In this document: piece by piece, positions 51,077-61,604 of the stretch
Layout: each line of letters begins with the position of its first letter
Numbering within the stretch: position 1 is the stretch's first letter
Assembly: GCA_960531495.1 (NCBI GenBank)
Contig: OY482866.1
Coordinates: forward strand, 8,534,207-8,598,206
From: Zeus faber
Lineage: Eukaryota > Chordata > Actinopteri > Zeiformes > Zeidae
DNA: 64,000 bases
Direction: 5' to 3'
Notes under the pieces: generated by a model
Databases searched by the model: none
What the model was told of the DNA's origin: nothing
The model's input: only the letters and a program-made list of their open reading frames with translations
Program-made: the position numbers and the translations under genes

Positions 51077-51540
51077 GATAAAATAAGATAAGATAAGATA
51101 AGATAAGATAAGATAAACCTTAATTAGTCCCACACCGGGGAAATTTGCATTGTTCCAGTAGCAAAAAGGGGACAGCAGAAAATAGAGAGCATATCAAGGT
51201 AAGCACTATAAACAATATAAAATACATAGAAAAAAACCCTGCCATAAATAGGAACCAGAGTACTAAGTGTATTGCACATATCTTGACACAATGCCCATCA
51301 GGCATTGCACTGTCTTTCTTTTTTTTTTATTTTATATATAAAAGCATTACACTTGGATTTTTCACAGTGTGTGTGTGTGTGTGTGTGTGTGTTCTACTGG
51401 CTGCGCTGTTGGTTATACAGTAGACAGCCGCAGGAGGGAAGGACATGCGATAGCGCTCCTTCCCACACTTTTGGTGAAGCAGCCTATCGCTGAAGGAGCT
51501 CTCCAGTGCCATCGGAGTCTCACTCAGGAGGTGCTACAAT
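51077..51540 (-). mobile_element. 5'-truncated LINE: reverse transcriptase C-terminus, 3' UTR and (TTATC)n tail
   Basis: Reading the minus strand from 51540, a frame with ALESSFSDRLLH and KERYRMSFPPAAV matches the C-terminal end typical of fish LINE ORF2 proteins. A GT/AC microsatellite (51368-51391) interrupts the region just after it. Then come a 3' UTR, GTGTGGGACTAATTAAGG and about eight TTATC units (51116-51077). The 5' side is lost where the tRNA satellite begins. This element orients the other TTATC-tailed fragments in the window. Confidence 0.65.
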
Positions 51541-51679
51541 AAAATTCTGACCTTGAATTATGTGATTTCGTCGTTAACCCGATCACTGCTTAGAAGGGGT
51601 AATTGTAGAAGCAACCACGATTCGATGAAGCAAGGAATATGTTTGGGTTGAAGGGCTACTCAACACGCTGAAAGCAGTG

Positions 51680-51960
51680 CGTCCTGTGTGGCCTGACTAT
51701 GCAGGTACTACCCCACCTTGCTGGTGATAAAATGATTCTGTCTTCCACCTGTTCAATGCTTAGAAGCACAAAGTAAGGTGGGGGTAGCCTAACTGTGCGG
51801 ATACTATTCCATCTGGCAGGCTACTGCGCAATTTTGTCGTTGACCTTTTCACTGCTTAGAAGGGGTAGTAGTTGAAGCCACCAGTATTCAATGAAGATTG
51901 GAAGATGTTTGGGTCCACAGGCTACTCAGCACACTGAAAGCAGTGTGTCCCTGGTGGGCG
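51680..51960 (-). pseudogene. Two A-type monomers with tRNA head deleted
   Basis: At 51680 CGTCCTG runs directly into TGTGGCCTGA, so almost the whole tRNA is missing. At 51946 TGTCCCTGGTGGGCGTGACC joins the tRNA 3' end to downstream spacer. The hexamer GTGGGC, present both in the tRNA and in the spacer, is at the join, pointing to deletion between short direct repeats. Confidence 0.75.
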
Positions 51961-52324
51961 TGACCGGACGATGCAGGTACTATCCAACCTTGCTGGTGAT
52001 TAAATGATTCTGTCTTACACCTGTTCACTGCTTAGAAGCCGTTGAGTTGGTGATACCGCAGAAGCAACCAATATTCGATGAAGCAAGGAAAACATTCAGT
52101 TAGACTGGTTACTCAGCACACTGAAAGGACTGCATCCCTGGGTGAAGGAAGTAAGGTGGGGGTGGTTGAACTGTGGGGGAGCTAGTCAATTTTGCAGGCT
52201 ATTGCATGATTTTGTCATTAACCTGTTCACTGCTGAGAAGGTGTTAAGAGTTAAAGCCACCAGCATTCGAGGAAGCTCAGAAAATGGTTGGGTCCACAGG
52301 CTACTCAGCAACCTGCAAGCAGTG

Positions 52325-52388
52325 CGTCCCTGAACCACCATCCTTTCGGTTAACAGCCGAACGCGCTGACCGATTGCGCCACAGAGAC
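52325..52388 (-). pseudogene. tRNA-Asn(GUU) pseudogene, 10-nt deletion in the T arm
   Basis: The copy is 64 nt long. Acceptor 5' half, D arm and anticodon arm (loop CTGTTAA) are unchanged, but ten bases of the T loop and 3' T stem are gone. That destroys the T arm and the B box. Confidence 0.9.
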
Positions 52389-53015
52389 TGGGTGGTGGTG
52401 AAGGTGGGCGGGGCCTGATGATGCAGGTACTATCCCACCTTGCTGGTGATTAAATGATTCTGTCTTACACCTGTTCACTGCTTAGAAGCCGTTGAGTTGG
52501 TGATACCGCAGAAGCAAGGAAAACATTCAGTTAGACTGGTTACTCAGCACACTGAAAGGACTGCACCCCTGGGTGGGCTTGAACAAAGATCCTTGTGTCA
52601 CAGAGACTTGCATTAAGTAAAGTGGGCCTGGCCTAACTGTGCTGGTACTATTGAATGGTGCTGGCAATTGTATGATTTTGTTGTTAACGTGTTCACTGCT
52701 CAGGACGGGTTATTGTAGAAGCAACCATTATTCGATGAAGCAGGGAAAATTTTTGGGTTGACAGGCTACTTAGCACGCTAAAAGCTATGTATCCCTGGGT
52801 GGGCTTGAACCAACATTGTTCTGCTACAGAAACTTGAGAGATGTAAGGTGGGGGTGGTTGAACTGTGGGGAAGCTAGTCAATTTTGCAGGCTATTGCATG
52901 ATTTTGTCATTAACCTGTTCACTGCTGAGAAGGTGTTACAGTTAAAGCCACCAGCATTCGAGGAAGCTCAGAAAATGTTTGGATCCACAGGCTACTCAGC
53001 ATCCTGAAAGCAGTG

Positions 53016-53089
53016 CGTCCCTGGGTGGGCTTGAACCACCATCCTTTCGGTTAACAGCCGAACGCGCTGACCGATTGCGCCACAGAGAC
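53016..53089 (-). tRNA. tRNA-Asn-GTT: tRNA-Asn (anticodon GUU), reference copy
   Basis: A 74-nt gene. The acceptor stem GTCTCTG pairs with CAGGGAC (one G-U pair). The D stem is GCGC/GCGC, the anticodon stem TTCGG/CCGAA with loop CTGTTAA, the variable loop AGGAT, the T stem GGTGG/CCACC and the discriminator G. Pol III A box (TGGCGCAATCGG) and B box (GGTTCAAGCCC) are intact. No CCA is encoded and no intron is present. It is nearly identical to vertebrate cytosolic tRNA-Asn. The nearest 3' T run is CTTTC (7-9 nt downstream); a TTTT lies 41 nt downstream. Confidence 0.96.
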
Positions 53090-53703
53090 TGGGTGGTGGT
53101 GAAAGTGGGCGTGGCCTGATGATGCAGGTACTATCGCACCTTGCTGGTGATAAAAGGATTCTGTCCTACACCTGTTCACTGCTTAGAAGACGTTGAGTTG
53201 GTGACACAGCAGACGGAACCAATATTCGATGAAGCAAGGAAAACATTCAGTTAGACTGGTTACTCAGCACACTGTAAGGACTGCATCCCTGGGTGGGCTT
53301 GAACAAAGATCCTTGTGTCACAGAGACTTGCATTAAGTAGAGTGGGCCTGGCCTAACTGTGCTGGTACTATCGAATGGTGCTAGCAATTGTGTGATTTTG
53401 TTGTTAACGTGTTCACTGCTCAGGAAGGGTTATTGTAGAAGCAACCATTATTCGATGAAGCAGGGAAAATTTTTGGGTTGACAGGCTACTTAGCACGCTA
53501 CAAGCCTATACACTGCAAAACCCACAATGAATAAGGTGGGGGTGTTTGAACTACGGGGAAACCAGTCAATCTTGCAGGCTATTGCATGATTTTGTTGTAA
53601 ACCTGTTCACTGCTGAGAAGGTGTTATAGTTGAAGCCACCATCATTCGAGGAAGCTCAGAAAATGTTTGGGTTCACAGGCTACTCAGCATCCTGAAAGCA
53701 GTG

Positions 53704-53777
53704 CGTCCCTGGGTGGGCTTGAACCACCATCCTTTCGGTTAACAGCCGAACGCGCTGACCGATTGCGCCACAGAGAC
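53704..53777 (-). tRNA. tRNA-Asn-GTT: tRNA-Asn (GUU)
   Basis: Identical in all 74 positions to 53016-53089. It is preceded on its 3' side by a C' monomer that lost its own tRNA head. Confidence 0.95.
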
Positions 53778-54178
53778 TGGGTGGTGGTGAAAGTGGGCGT
53801 GGCCTGATGATGCTGGTACAATCCCACCTTGCTGGTAATTAAATGATTCTGTGTTCCACCTGTTCACTGCTTAGAACCCGTTGAGTTGGTGATACCGCAG
53901 AAGCAAGGAAAACATTCAGTTAGACTGGTTACTCAGCACACTGAAAGGACAGCATCACTGGGTGGGATTGAACCAAGACCCTTGTGTCACAGAGACTTCA
54001 ATTAAGTAAAGTGGGCCTGGCCTAACTGTGCTGGTACTATCGAATCGTGCTGGCAACTGCATGATTCTGTCAGTTGCCTGTTCACTGCTGAGAAGGTGTT
54101 AGAGTTAAAGCCACCAGCATTCGAGGAAGCTCAGAAAACGTCTGGGTCCACAGGCGACTCAGCATCCTGAAAGCAGTG

Positions 54179-54252
54179 CGTCCCTGGGTGGGCTTGAACC
54201 ACCATCCTTTTGGTTAACAGCCAAACGAGCTGACCGATTGCGCCACAGTGAC
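54179..54252 (-). tRNA. tRNA-Asn-GTT: tRNA-Asn (GUU), variant copy
   Basis: The full 74 nt with anticodon GTT kept. Differences from the reference are a compensated pair in the anticodon stem (TTTGG/CCAAA), one D-stem change (GCTC) that unpairs a base, and GTCACTG in the acceptor stem, which turns a G-U pair into a mismatch. It may be weakly functional or decaying. Confidence 0.8.
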
Positions 54253-54884
54253 TGGGTGGTGGTGAAAGTGGGCGTGGCCTGATGATGCAGGTACTATCCC
54301 ACCTTGCTGGTGATTAAATGATTCTGTCTTACACCTGTTCACTGCTTAGAAGACGTTGAGTTGGTGACACAGCAGACGGAACCAATATTCGATGAAGCAA
54401 GGAAAACATTCAGTTAGACTGGTTTCTCAGCACACTGAAAGGACTGCATCCCTGGGTGGGCTTGAACAAAGATCCTTGTGTCACAGAGACTTGCATTAAG
54501 TAAAGTGGTCCTGGCCTAACTGTGCTGGTACTATGGAATCGTGCTGGCAATTGTGTGATTAACGTGTTAACTGCTCAGGACGGGTTATTGTAGAAACAAC
54601 CATTATTCGATAAAGCAAAGAAAAATTTTGGGTTGACAGGCTACTTGGAACGCTAAAAGCTATGCGTCCCTGGGTGGGCTTGAACCACCATTCTTCTGCT
54701 ACAGAAACTTGCAGCAAGTAAGTTGGTTGAACTGTGGGGAAGCTAGTCAATTTTGCAGGCTATCGCATGATTTAATTATTAACCTGTTCCCTGCTGAGAA
54801 GGTTTTAGAGTTAAAGCCACCAGCATTCGAGGAAGCTCAGAAAATGTTTGGATCCACAGGCTACTCAGCATCCTGAAAGCAGTG

Positions 54885-54957
54885 CATCCCTGGGTGGGTT
54901 TGAACCACCATCCTTTCGGTTAACAGCGAACGCGCTGACCGATTGCGCCACAGAGAC
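54885..54957 (-). pseudogene. tRNA-Asn(GUU) pseudogene, 1-nt deletion beside the anticodon loop
   Basis: 73 nt. One G of the anticodon stem is missing (TTCG-CTGTTAA). Single changes also occur in the 3' acceptor end (GGGATG) and the T loop. Probably not functional. Confidence 0.75.
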
Positions 54958-55392
54958 TGGGTGGTGGTGACAGTGGGCGGTGGTGACAATGGGCGTGGCC
55001 TGATGATGCAGGTACTATCCACCTTGCTGGGGATAAAATGATTCTGTCTTACACCTGTTCACTTCATAGAAGACGTTGAGTTGTTGACACCGCAGAAGGG
55101 ACCGATATTCGATGAAGCAAAGAAAACATTCAGTTAGACTGGTTACTCAGCACACTGAAAGGACTGCACCCCTGGGTGGGCTTGAACAAAGATCCTTGTG
55201 TCACAGAGACTTGCATTCGGTAAAGTGGGCCTGGCCTAACTATGCTGGTACTATCGAATCGTGCTGGCAACTGCATGACTTTGTCAGTAAACTGTTCACT
55301 GCTGAGAAGGTGTTAGAGTTGAAGCCACCAGCATTCGAGGAAGCTCAGAAAATATTTGGGTCCACAGGCTACTCAGCATCCCGAAAGGAGTG

Positions 55393-55466
55393 CGTCCCTG
55401 GGTGGGCTTGAACCACCATCCTTTCGGTTAACAGCCGAACGCGCTGACCGATTGCGCCACAGAGAC
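55393..55466 (-). tRNA. tRNA-Asn-GTT: tRNA-Asn (GUU)
   Basis: Identical to the reference copy. The 3' flank reads CGGGATGCTGAG rather than CAGGATGCTGAG. Confidence 0.95.
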
Positions 55467-55886
55467 TGGGGGGTGTTGAAAGTGGGCGTGGCCTGATGAT
55501 GCCGGTACTATCCCACCTTGCTGGTGATAAAATGATTCTGTCCTTCACCTGTTCGCTTCCTAGAAGACGTTGAGTTGGTGACACAGCAGACGGAACCAAT
55601 ATTCGATGAAGCAAGGAAAACATTCAGTTAGACTGGTTACTCAGCACACTGAAAGGACTGCATCAATGGGTGGGCTTGAACAAAGATCCTTGTGTCACAG
55701 AGACTTGCATTAAGTAAAGTGGGGCTGGCCTAACTGTGCTGGTACTATCGAATCGTGCTGGCAATTGCATGATTTTGTCATTAACCTGCTCACTGCTGAG
55801 AAGGTGTTGGAGTTAAAGCCACCAGCATTCGAGGAAGCTCAGAGAATGTTCGGAGCCTCAGGCTACTCAGCATCCTGAAAGCAGTG

Positions 55887-55960
55887 CGTCCCTGGGTGGG
55901 CTTGAACCACCATCCTTTCGGTTAACAGCCGAACGCGCTGACCGATTGCGCCACAGAGAC
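55887..55960 (-). tRNA. tRNA-Asn-GTT: tRNA-Asn (GUU), lacks the distal TTTT
   Basis: Identical gene body. In its 3' flank the usual AAAATGTTT (plus strand) is replaced by GAGAATGTTC, so the distal terminator is gone and only CTTTC remains nearby. Confidence 0.95.
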
Positions 55961-56574
55961 GGGGTGGTGGAGAAAGTGGGCGTGGCCTGATGATGCAGGT
56001 ACTATCCCACCTTGCTGGTGATTAAATGATTCTGTCTTACACCTGTTCACTTCATAGAAGACGTTGAGTGGGTGACACCGCAGAAGGAACCAATATTCGA
56101 TGAAGCAAGGAAAACATTCAGTTAGACTGGTTACTCAGCACACTGAAAGGACTGCATCCCTCGGTGGGCTTGAACAAAGATCCTTGTGTCACAGAGACTT
56201 GCATTAAGTAGAGTGGGCCTGGACTAACTGTGCTGGTACTATCGAATGGTGCTAGCAATTGTGTGATTTTGTTGTTAACGTGTTCACTGCTCAGGAAGGG
56301 TTATTGTAGAAGCAACCATTATTCAATGAAGCAGGGAAAATTTTTGGGTTGACAGGCTACTTAGCACGCTACAAGCCTATACACTGCAAAACCCACAATG
56401 AATAAGGTGGGGGTGTTTGAACTACGGGGAACCCAGTCAATCTTGCAGGCTATTGCATGATTTTGTTGTAAACCTGTTCACTGCTGAGAAGGTGTTATAG
56501 TTGAAGCCACCATCATTCGAGGAAGCTCAGAAAATGTTTGGGTTCACAGGCTACTCAGCATCCTGAAAGCAGTA

Positions 56575-56648
56575 CGTCCCTGGGTGGGCTTGAACCACCA
56601 TCCTTTCGGTTAACAGCCGAACGCGCTGACCGATTGCGCCACAGAGAC
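56575..56648 (-). tRNA. tRNA-Asn-GTT: tRNA-Asn (GUU)
   Basis: Identical gene body. It lies 420 bp from the preceding B head, with a C' monomer between. Confidence 0.95.
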
Positions 56649-57222
56649 AGGGTGGTGGTGAAAGTGGGCGTGGCCAGATGATGCCGGTACTATCCCACCT
56701 TGCTGGTGAATAAATGATTCTGTCTTACACCTGTTCACTTCATAGAAGACGTTGAGTGGGTGACACCGCAGAAGGAACCGATATTCGAAGCAGATATCCT
56801 TGTGTCACAGAGACTTGCGTTAAGTAAAGGGGGCCTGGCCTAACTGTGCTGGTACTATCGAATGGTGCTGGCAATTGTGTGATTTTGTTGTTAACGTGTT
56901 CACTGCTCAGGACGGGTTATTGTAGAAGCAACCATTATTCGATGAAGCAGGGAAAAATTTTGGGTTGACAGGCTACTTAGCACGCTAAAAGCTATGTGTC
57001 CCTCGGTGGGCTTGAACCAACATTCTTCTGCTACAGAAACTTGCAAGATGTAAGGTGAGGGTGGTTGAATTGTGGGGAAGCTAGTCAATTTTGCAGACTA
57101 TTGCATGATTTTGTCATTAACCTGTTCGCTGCTGAGAAGGTTTTAGAGTTAAAGCCACCAGCATTTGAGGAAGCTCAGAAAACGTGTGGGTACACAGGCT
57201 ACTCAGCATCCTGAAAGCAGTG

Positions 57223-57296
57223 CGTCCCTGGGTGGGCTTGAACCACCATCCTTTCGGTTAACAGCCGAACGCGCTGACCGATTGCGCCACAGAGAC
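57223..57296 (-). tRNA. tRNA-Asn-GTT: tRNA-Asn (GUU)
   Basis: Identical gene body. The distal TTTT in its 3' flank is kept (GTTTTC). Confidence 0.95.
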
Positions 57297-57697
57297 TGGG
57301 TGCTGGTGAAAGTGGGCGTGGCCTGAGGATGCAGGTACTATCCCACCTTGCTGGTGATTAAATAATTCTGTCTTACACCTGTTCACTGCTTAGAAGCCGT
57401 TGAGTTGGTGATACCGCAGAAGCAAGGAAAACATTCAGTTAGACTGGTTACTCAGCACACTGAAAGGACTGCATCCCTGGGTGGGCTTGAACAAAGATCC
57501 TTGTGTCACAGAGACTTGCATTAAGTAAAGTGGGCCTGGCCTAACTGTGCTGGTACTATCGAATCGTGCTGGCAATTGCATGATTTTGTCATTAACCTGC
57601 TCACTGCTGAGAAGGTGTTGGAGTTAAAGCCACCAGCATTCGAGGAAGCTCAGAGAATGTTCGGAGCCTCAGGCTACTCAGCATCCTGAAAGTAGTG

Positions 57698-57771
57698 CGT
57701 CCCTGGGTGGGCTTGAACCACCATCCTTTCGGTTAACAGCCGAACGCGCTGACCGATTGCGCCACAGAGAC
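57698..57771 (-). tRNA. tRNA-Asn-GTT: tRNA-Asn (GUU), lacks the distal TTTT
   Basis: Identical gene body. The 3' flank carries the same terminator-less variant as the copy at 55887, showing that the flanking haplotype was duplicated along with the gene. Confidence 0.95.
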
Positions 57772-58162
57772 TGGGTGGTGGTGAAAGTGGGCGTGGCCTG
57801 ATGATGCAGGTACTATCGCACCTTGCTGGTAATAAAATGATTCTGTCTTACACCTGTTCAGCCGTTGAGTTGGTGATACCGCAGAAGCAAGGAAAAGATT
57901 CAGTTAGACTGGTTACTCAGCACACTGAAAGGACTGCATCCCTGGGTGGGCTTGAACAAAGATCCTTGTGTCACAGAGACTTGCATTAAGTAAAGTGGGC
58001 CTGGCCTAACTGTGCTGGTACTATCGAATCGTGCTTGCAATTGCATGATTTTGTCATTAACCTGTTCACTGCTGAGAAGGTGTAATAGTTGAAGCCACCA
58101 GCATTCGGGGAAGCTCAGAAAATGTTTGGGTCCACAGGCTACTCAGCATCCTGAAAGCAGTG

Positions 58163-58236
58163 CGTCCCTGGGTGGGCTTGAACCACCATCCTTTCGGTTA
58201 ACAGCCGAACGCGCTGACCGATTGCGCCACAGAGAC
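58163..58236 (-). tRNA. tRNA-Asn-GTT: tRNA-Asn (GUU)
   Basis: Identical gene body. First gene of the two perfectly regular 720-bp trimers. Confidence 0.95.
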
Positions 58237-58882
58237 TGGGCGGTGTTGAAAGTGGGCGTGGCTTGATGATGCAGGTACTATCCCACCTTGCTGGTGATAA
58301 AATGATTCTGTCTTACACCTGTTCACTGCTAAGAAGACGTTGAGTTGGTGACACAGCAGACGGAACCAATATTCGATGAAGCAAGGAGAACATTCAGTTA
58401 GACTGGTTACTCAGCACACTGAAAGGACTGCATCCCTGGGTGGGCTTGAACAAAGATCCTTGTGTCACAGAGACTTGAATTAAGTAAAGTGGGCCTGGCC
58501 TAACTGTGCTGGTACTATCGAATGGTGCTGGCAATTGTGTGATTTTGTTGTTAACGTGTTCACTGGTCAGGACGGGTTATAATAGAAGCAACCATTATTC
58601 GATGAAGCAAGGAAAAAATTTGGGTTGACAGGCTACTTATCACGCTAAAAGCTATGTGTCCCTGGGTGGGCTTTAACCACCATTCTTCTGCTACAGAAAC
58701 TTGCAAGATGTAAGGTGGGGGTGGTTGAACTACGGGGAAGCTAGTCAATTTTGCAGGCTATTGCATGATTTTGTCATTAACCTGTTCACTGCTGGGAAGG
58801 TGTTACAGTTGAAGCCACCAGCATTCGAGGAAGCTCAGAAAATGTTTGGGTCCACAGGCTACTCAGCATCCTGAAAGGAGTG

Positions 58883-58956
58883 CGTCCCTGGGTGGGCTTG
58901 AACCACCATCCTTTCGGTTAACAGCCGAACACGCTGACCGATTGCGCCACAGAGAC
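58883..58956 (-). tRNA. tRNA-Asn-GTT: tRNA-Asn (GUU), one substitution
   Basis: A single change in the 3' D stem (GCGT for GCGC) turns a G-C pair into G-U. Fold and anticodon are otherwise intact. Confidence 0.93.
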
Positions 58957-59602
58957 AGGGTGGTGGTTAAAGTGGGCGTGGCCTGATGATGCAGGTACTA
59001 TCCCACCTTGCTGGTGATTAAATGATTCTGTCTTACACCTGTTCACTTCATAGAAGACGTTGAGTGGGTGACACCGCAGAAGGAACCGATATTCGATGAA
59101 GCAAGGAAAACATTCAGTTAGACTTGTTACTCAGCACACTGAAAGGGCTGCATCCCTGGGTGGGCTTGAACAAAGATCCTTGTGTCACAGAGACTTGCAT
59201 TAAGTAAAGTGGGCCTGGCCTAACTGTGCTGGTACAATCAAATGGTGCTGGCAATTGTGTGATTTTGTTGTTAACGTGTTCACTGCTCAGGACGGGTAAT
59301 TGTAGAAGCAACCATTATTCAATGAAGCAAGGAAAATTTTTGGGTTGACAGGCTACTTAGCACGCTTAAAGCTATGTGTCCCTGGGTGGGCTTGAACCAC
59401 CATTCTTCTGCTACAGAAACTTGCAATATGTAAGGTGGGGGTGGTTGAACTGAGGGGAAGCTAGTCAATTTTGCAGGCTATTGCATGATTTTGTCATTAA
59501 CCTGTTCACTGCTGGGAAGGTGCTACAGTTGAAGCCACCAGCATTCGAGGAAGCTCAGAAAATGTTTGGGTCCACAGTCTACTCAGCATCCTGAAAGCAG
59601 TG

Positions 59603-59676
59603 CGTCCCTGGGTGGGCTTGAACCACCATCCTTTCGGTTAACAGCCGAACGCGCTGACCGATTGCGCCACAGAGAC
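59603..59676 (-). tRNA. tRNA-Asn-GTT: tRNA-Asn (GUU)
   Basis: Identical gene body. It ends the second regular 720-bp trimer. Confidence 0.95.
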
Positions 59677-60303
59677 TGGGTGGTGGTGAAAGTGGGCGTG
59701 GCCTGATGATGCAGGTACTATCCCACCTTGCTGGTGATTAAATGATTCTGTCTTACACCTGTTCACTGCTTAGAAGCCGTTGAGTTGGTGATACCGCAGA
59801 AGGAAGGAAAACATTCAGTTAGACTGGTTACTCAGCACACTGAAAGGACTGCATCCCTGGGTGGGCTTGAACAAAGATCCTTGTGTCACAGAGACTTGCA
59901 TTAAGTAAAGTGGGCCTGGCCTAACTGTGCTGGTGCTATCGAATGGTGCTGGCAATTGTGTGATTTTGTTGTTAACCTGTTCACTGCTCAGGACGGGTTA
60001 TAATAGAAGCAACCATTATTCGATGAAGCAAGGAAAAAATTTGGGTTGACAGGCTACTTAGCACACTAAAAGCTTTGTGTCCCTGGATGGGCTTGAACCA
60101 CCATTCTTCTGCTACAGAAACTTGCAAGATGTAAGGTGGGGGTGGTTGAACTACGGGGAAGCTAATCAATTTTGCAGGCTATTGCATGATTTTGTCATTA
60201 ACCTGTTCACTGCTGGGAAGGTGTTACAGTTGAAGCCACCAGCATTCGAGGAAGCTCAGAAAATGTTTGCTTCCACAGGCTACTCAGCATCCTGAAAGCA
60301 GTG

Positions 60304-60377
60304 CGTCCCTGGGTGGGCTTGAACCACCATCCTTTCGGTTAACAGCCGAACGCGCTGACCGATTGCGCCACAGAGAC
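60304..60377 (-). tRNA. tRNA-Asn-GTT: tRNA-Asn (GUU)
   Basis: Identical gene body. The next full gene is 1.2 kb away because the intervening A head is deleted (only CACAGAGAC remains at about 61086-61094). Confidence 0.95.
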
Positions 60378-61530
60378 TGGGTGGTGGTGAAAGTGGGCGT
60401 GGCCTGAGGATGCAGGTACTATCCCACCTTGCTGGTGATTAAATGATTCTGTCTTACACCTGTTCACTGCTTAGAAGCCGTTGAGTTGGTGATACCGCAG
60501 AAGCAAGGAAAACATTCAGTTAGACTGGTTACTCAGCACACTGAAAGGACTGCATCCCTGGGTGGGCTTGAACAAAGATCCTTGTGTCACAGAGACTTGC
60601 ATTAAGTAAAGTGGGCCTGGCCTAACTGTGCTGGTACTATCGAATCGTGCTGGCAATTGCATGATTTTGTCATTAACCTGCTCACTGCTGAGAAGGTGTT
60701 GGAGTTAAAGCCACCAGCATTCGAGAAAGCTCAGAGAATGTTCGGAGCCTCAGGCTACTCAGCACACTGAAAGGACTGCATCCCTGGGTGGGCTTGAACA
60801 AAGATCCTTGTGTCACAGAGACTTGCATTAAGTAGAGTGGGCCTGGCCTAACTGTGCTGGTACTATCGAATGGTGCTAGCAATTGTGTGATTTTGTTGTT
60901 AACGTGTTCACTGCTCAGGAAGGGTTATTGTAGAAGCAACCATTATTCAATGAAGCAGGGAAAATTTTTGGGTTGACAGGCTACTTAGCACGCTACAAGC
61001 CTATACACTGCAAAACCCACAATGAATAAGGTGGGGGTGTTTGAACTACGGGGAACCCAGTCAATCTTGCAGGCTTGCTGGTACCCACAGAGACTGGGTG
61101 GTGGTGACAGTGGGCGGTGGTGACAATGGCCGTGGCCTGATGATGCAGGTACCATCCACCTTGCTGGGGATTAAATGATTCTGTCTTACACCTGTTCACT
61201 TCATAGAAGACGTTGAGTTGTTGACACCGCAGAAGGGAGCGATATTCGATGAAGCAAAAAAAAACATTCAGTTAGACTGGTTACTCAGCACACTGAAAGG
61301 ACTGCATCCCTGGGTGGGCTTGAACAAAGATCCTTGTGTCACAGAGACTTGCATTCGGTAAAGTGGGCCTGGCCTAACTGTGCTGGTACTATCGAATCGT
61401 GCTGGCAACTGCATGACTTTGTCAGTAAACTGTTCACTGCTGAGAAGGTGTTAGAGTTGAAGCCACCAGCATTCGAGGAAGCTCAGAAAATATTTGGGTC
61501 CACAGGCTACTCAGCATCCCGAAAGGAGTG

Positions 61531-61604
61531 CGTCCCTGGGTGGGCTTGAACCACCATCCTTTCGGTTAACAGCCGAATGCGCTGACCGATTGCGCCACAG
61601 AGAC
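61531..61604 (-). tRNA. tRNA-Asn-GTT: tRNA-Asn (GUU), one substitution
   Basis: A single G-to-A change at the D-stem/anticodon-stem junction (position 26 region), a site where both purines are tolerated in tRNAs. Confidence 0.93.

Larger units (their letters stand above)
53504..61027 (-). repeat. Class C' monomers: tRNA head replaced by a 30-bp unrelated segment (3 copies)
   Basis: At about 53504-53534, 56373-56403 and 60996-61027 the tRNA-derived head is replaced by the same string, beginning CCTATACACTGC and continuing AAAACCCACAATG. The flanking monomer sequence is class C. The three copies are identical or nearly so, so one event was copied within the array. Confidence 0.8.

Noticed and set aside
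55112-55411. Several 60-100-aa frames within the tRNA array
   Set aside because: They recur with the monomers, start and stop at repeat positions and read through tRNA sequence. No protein family is recognisable.
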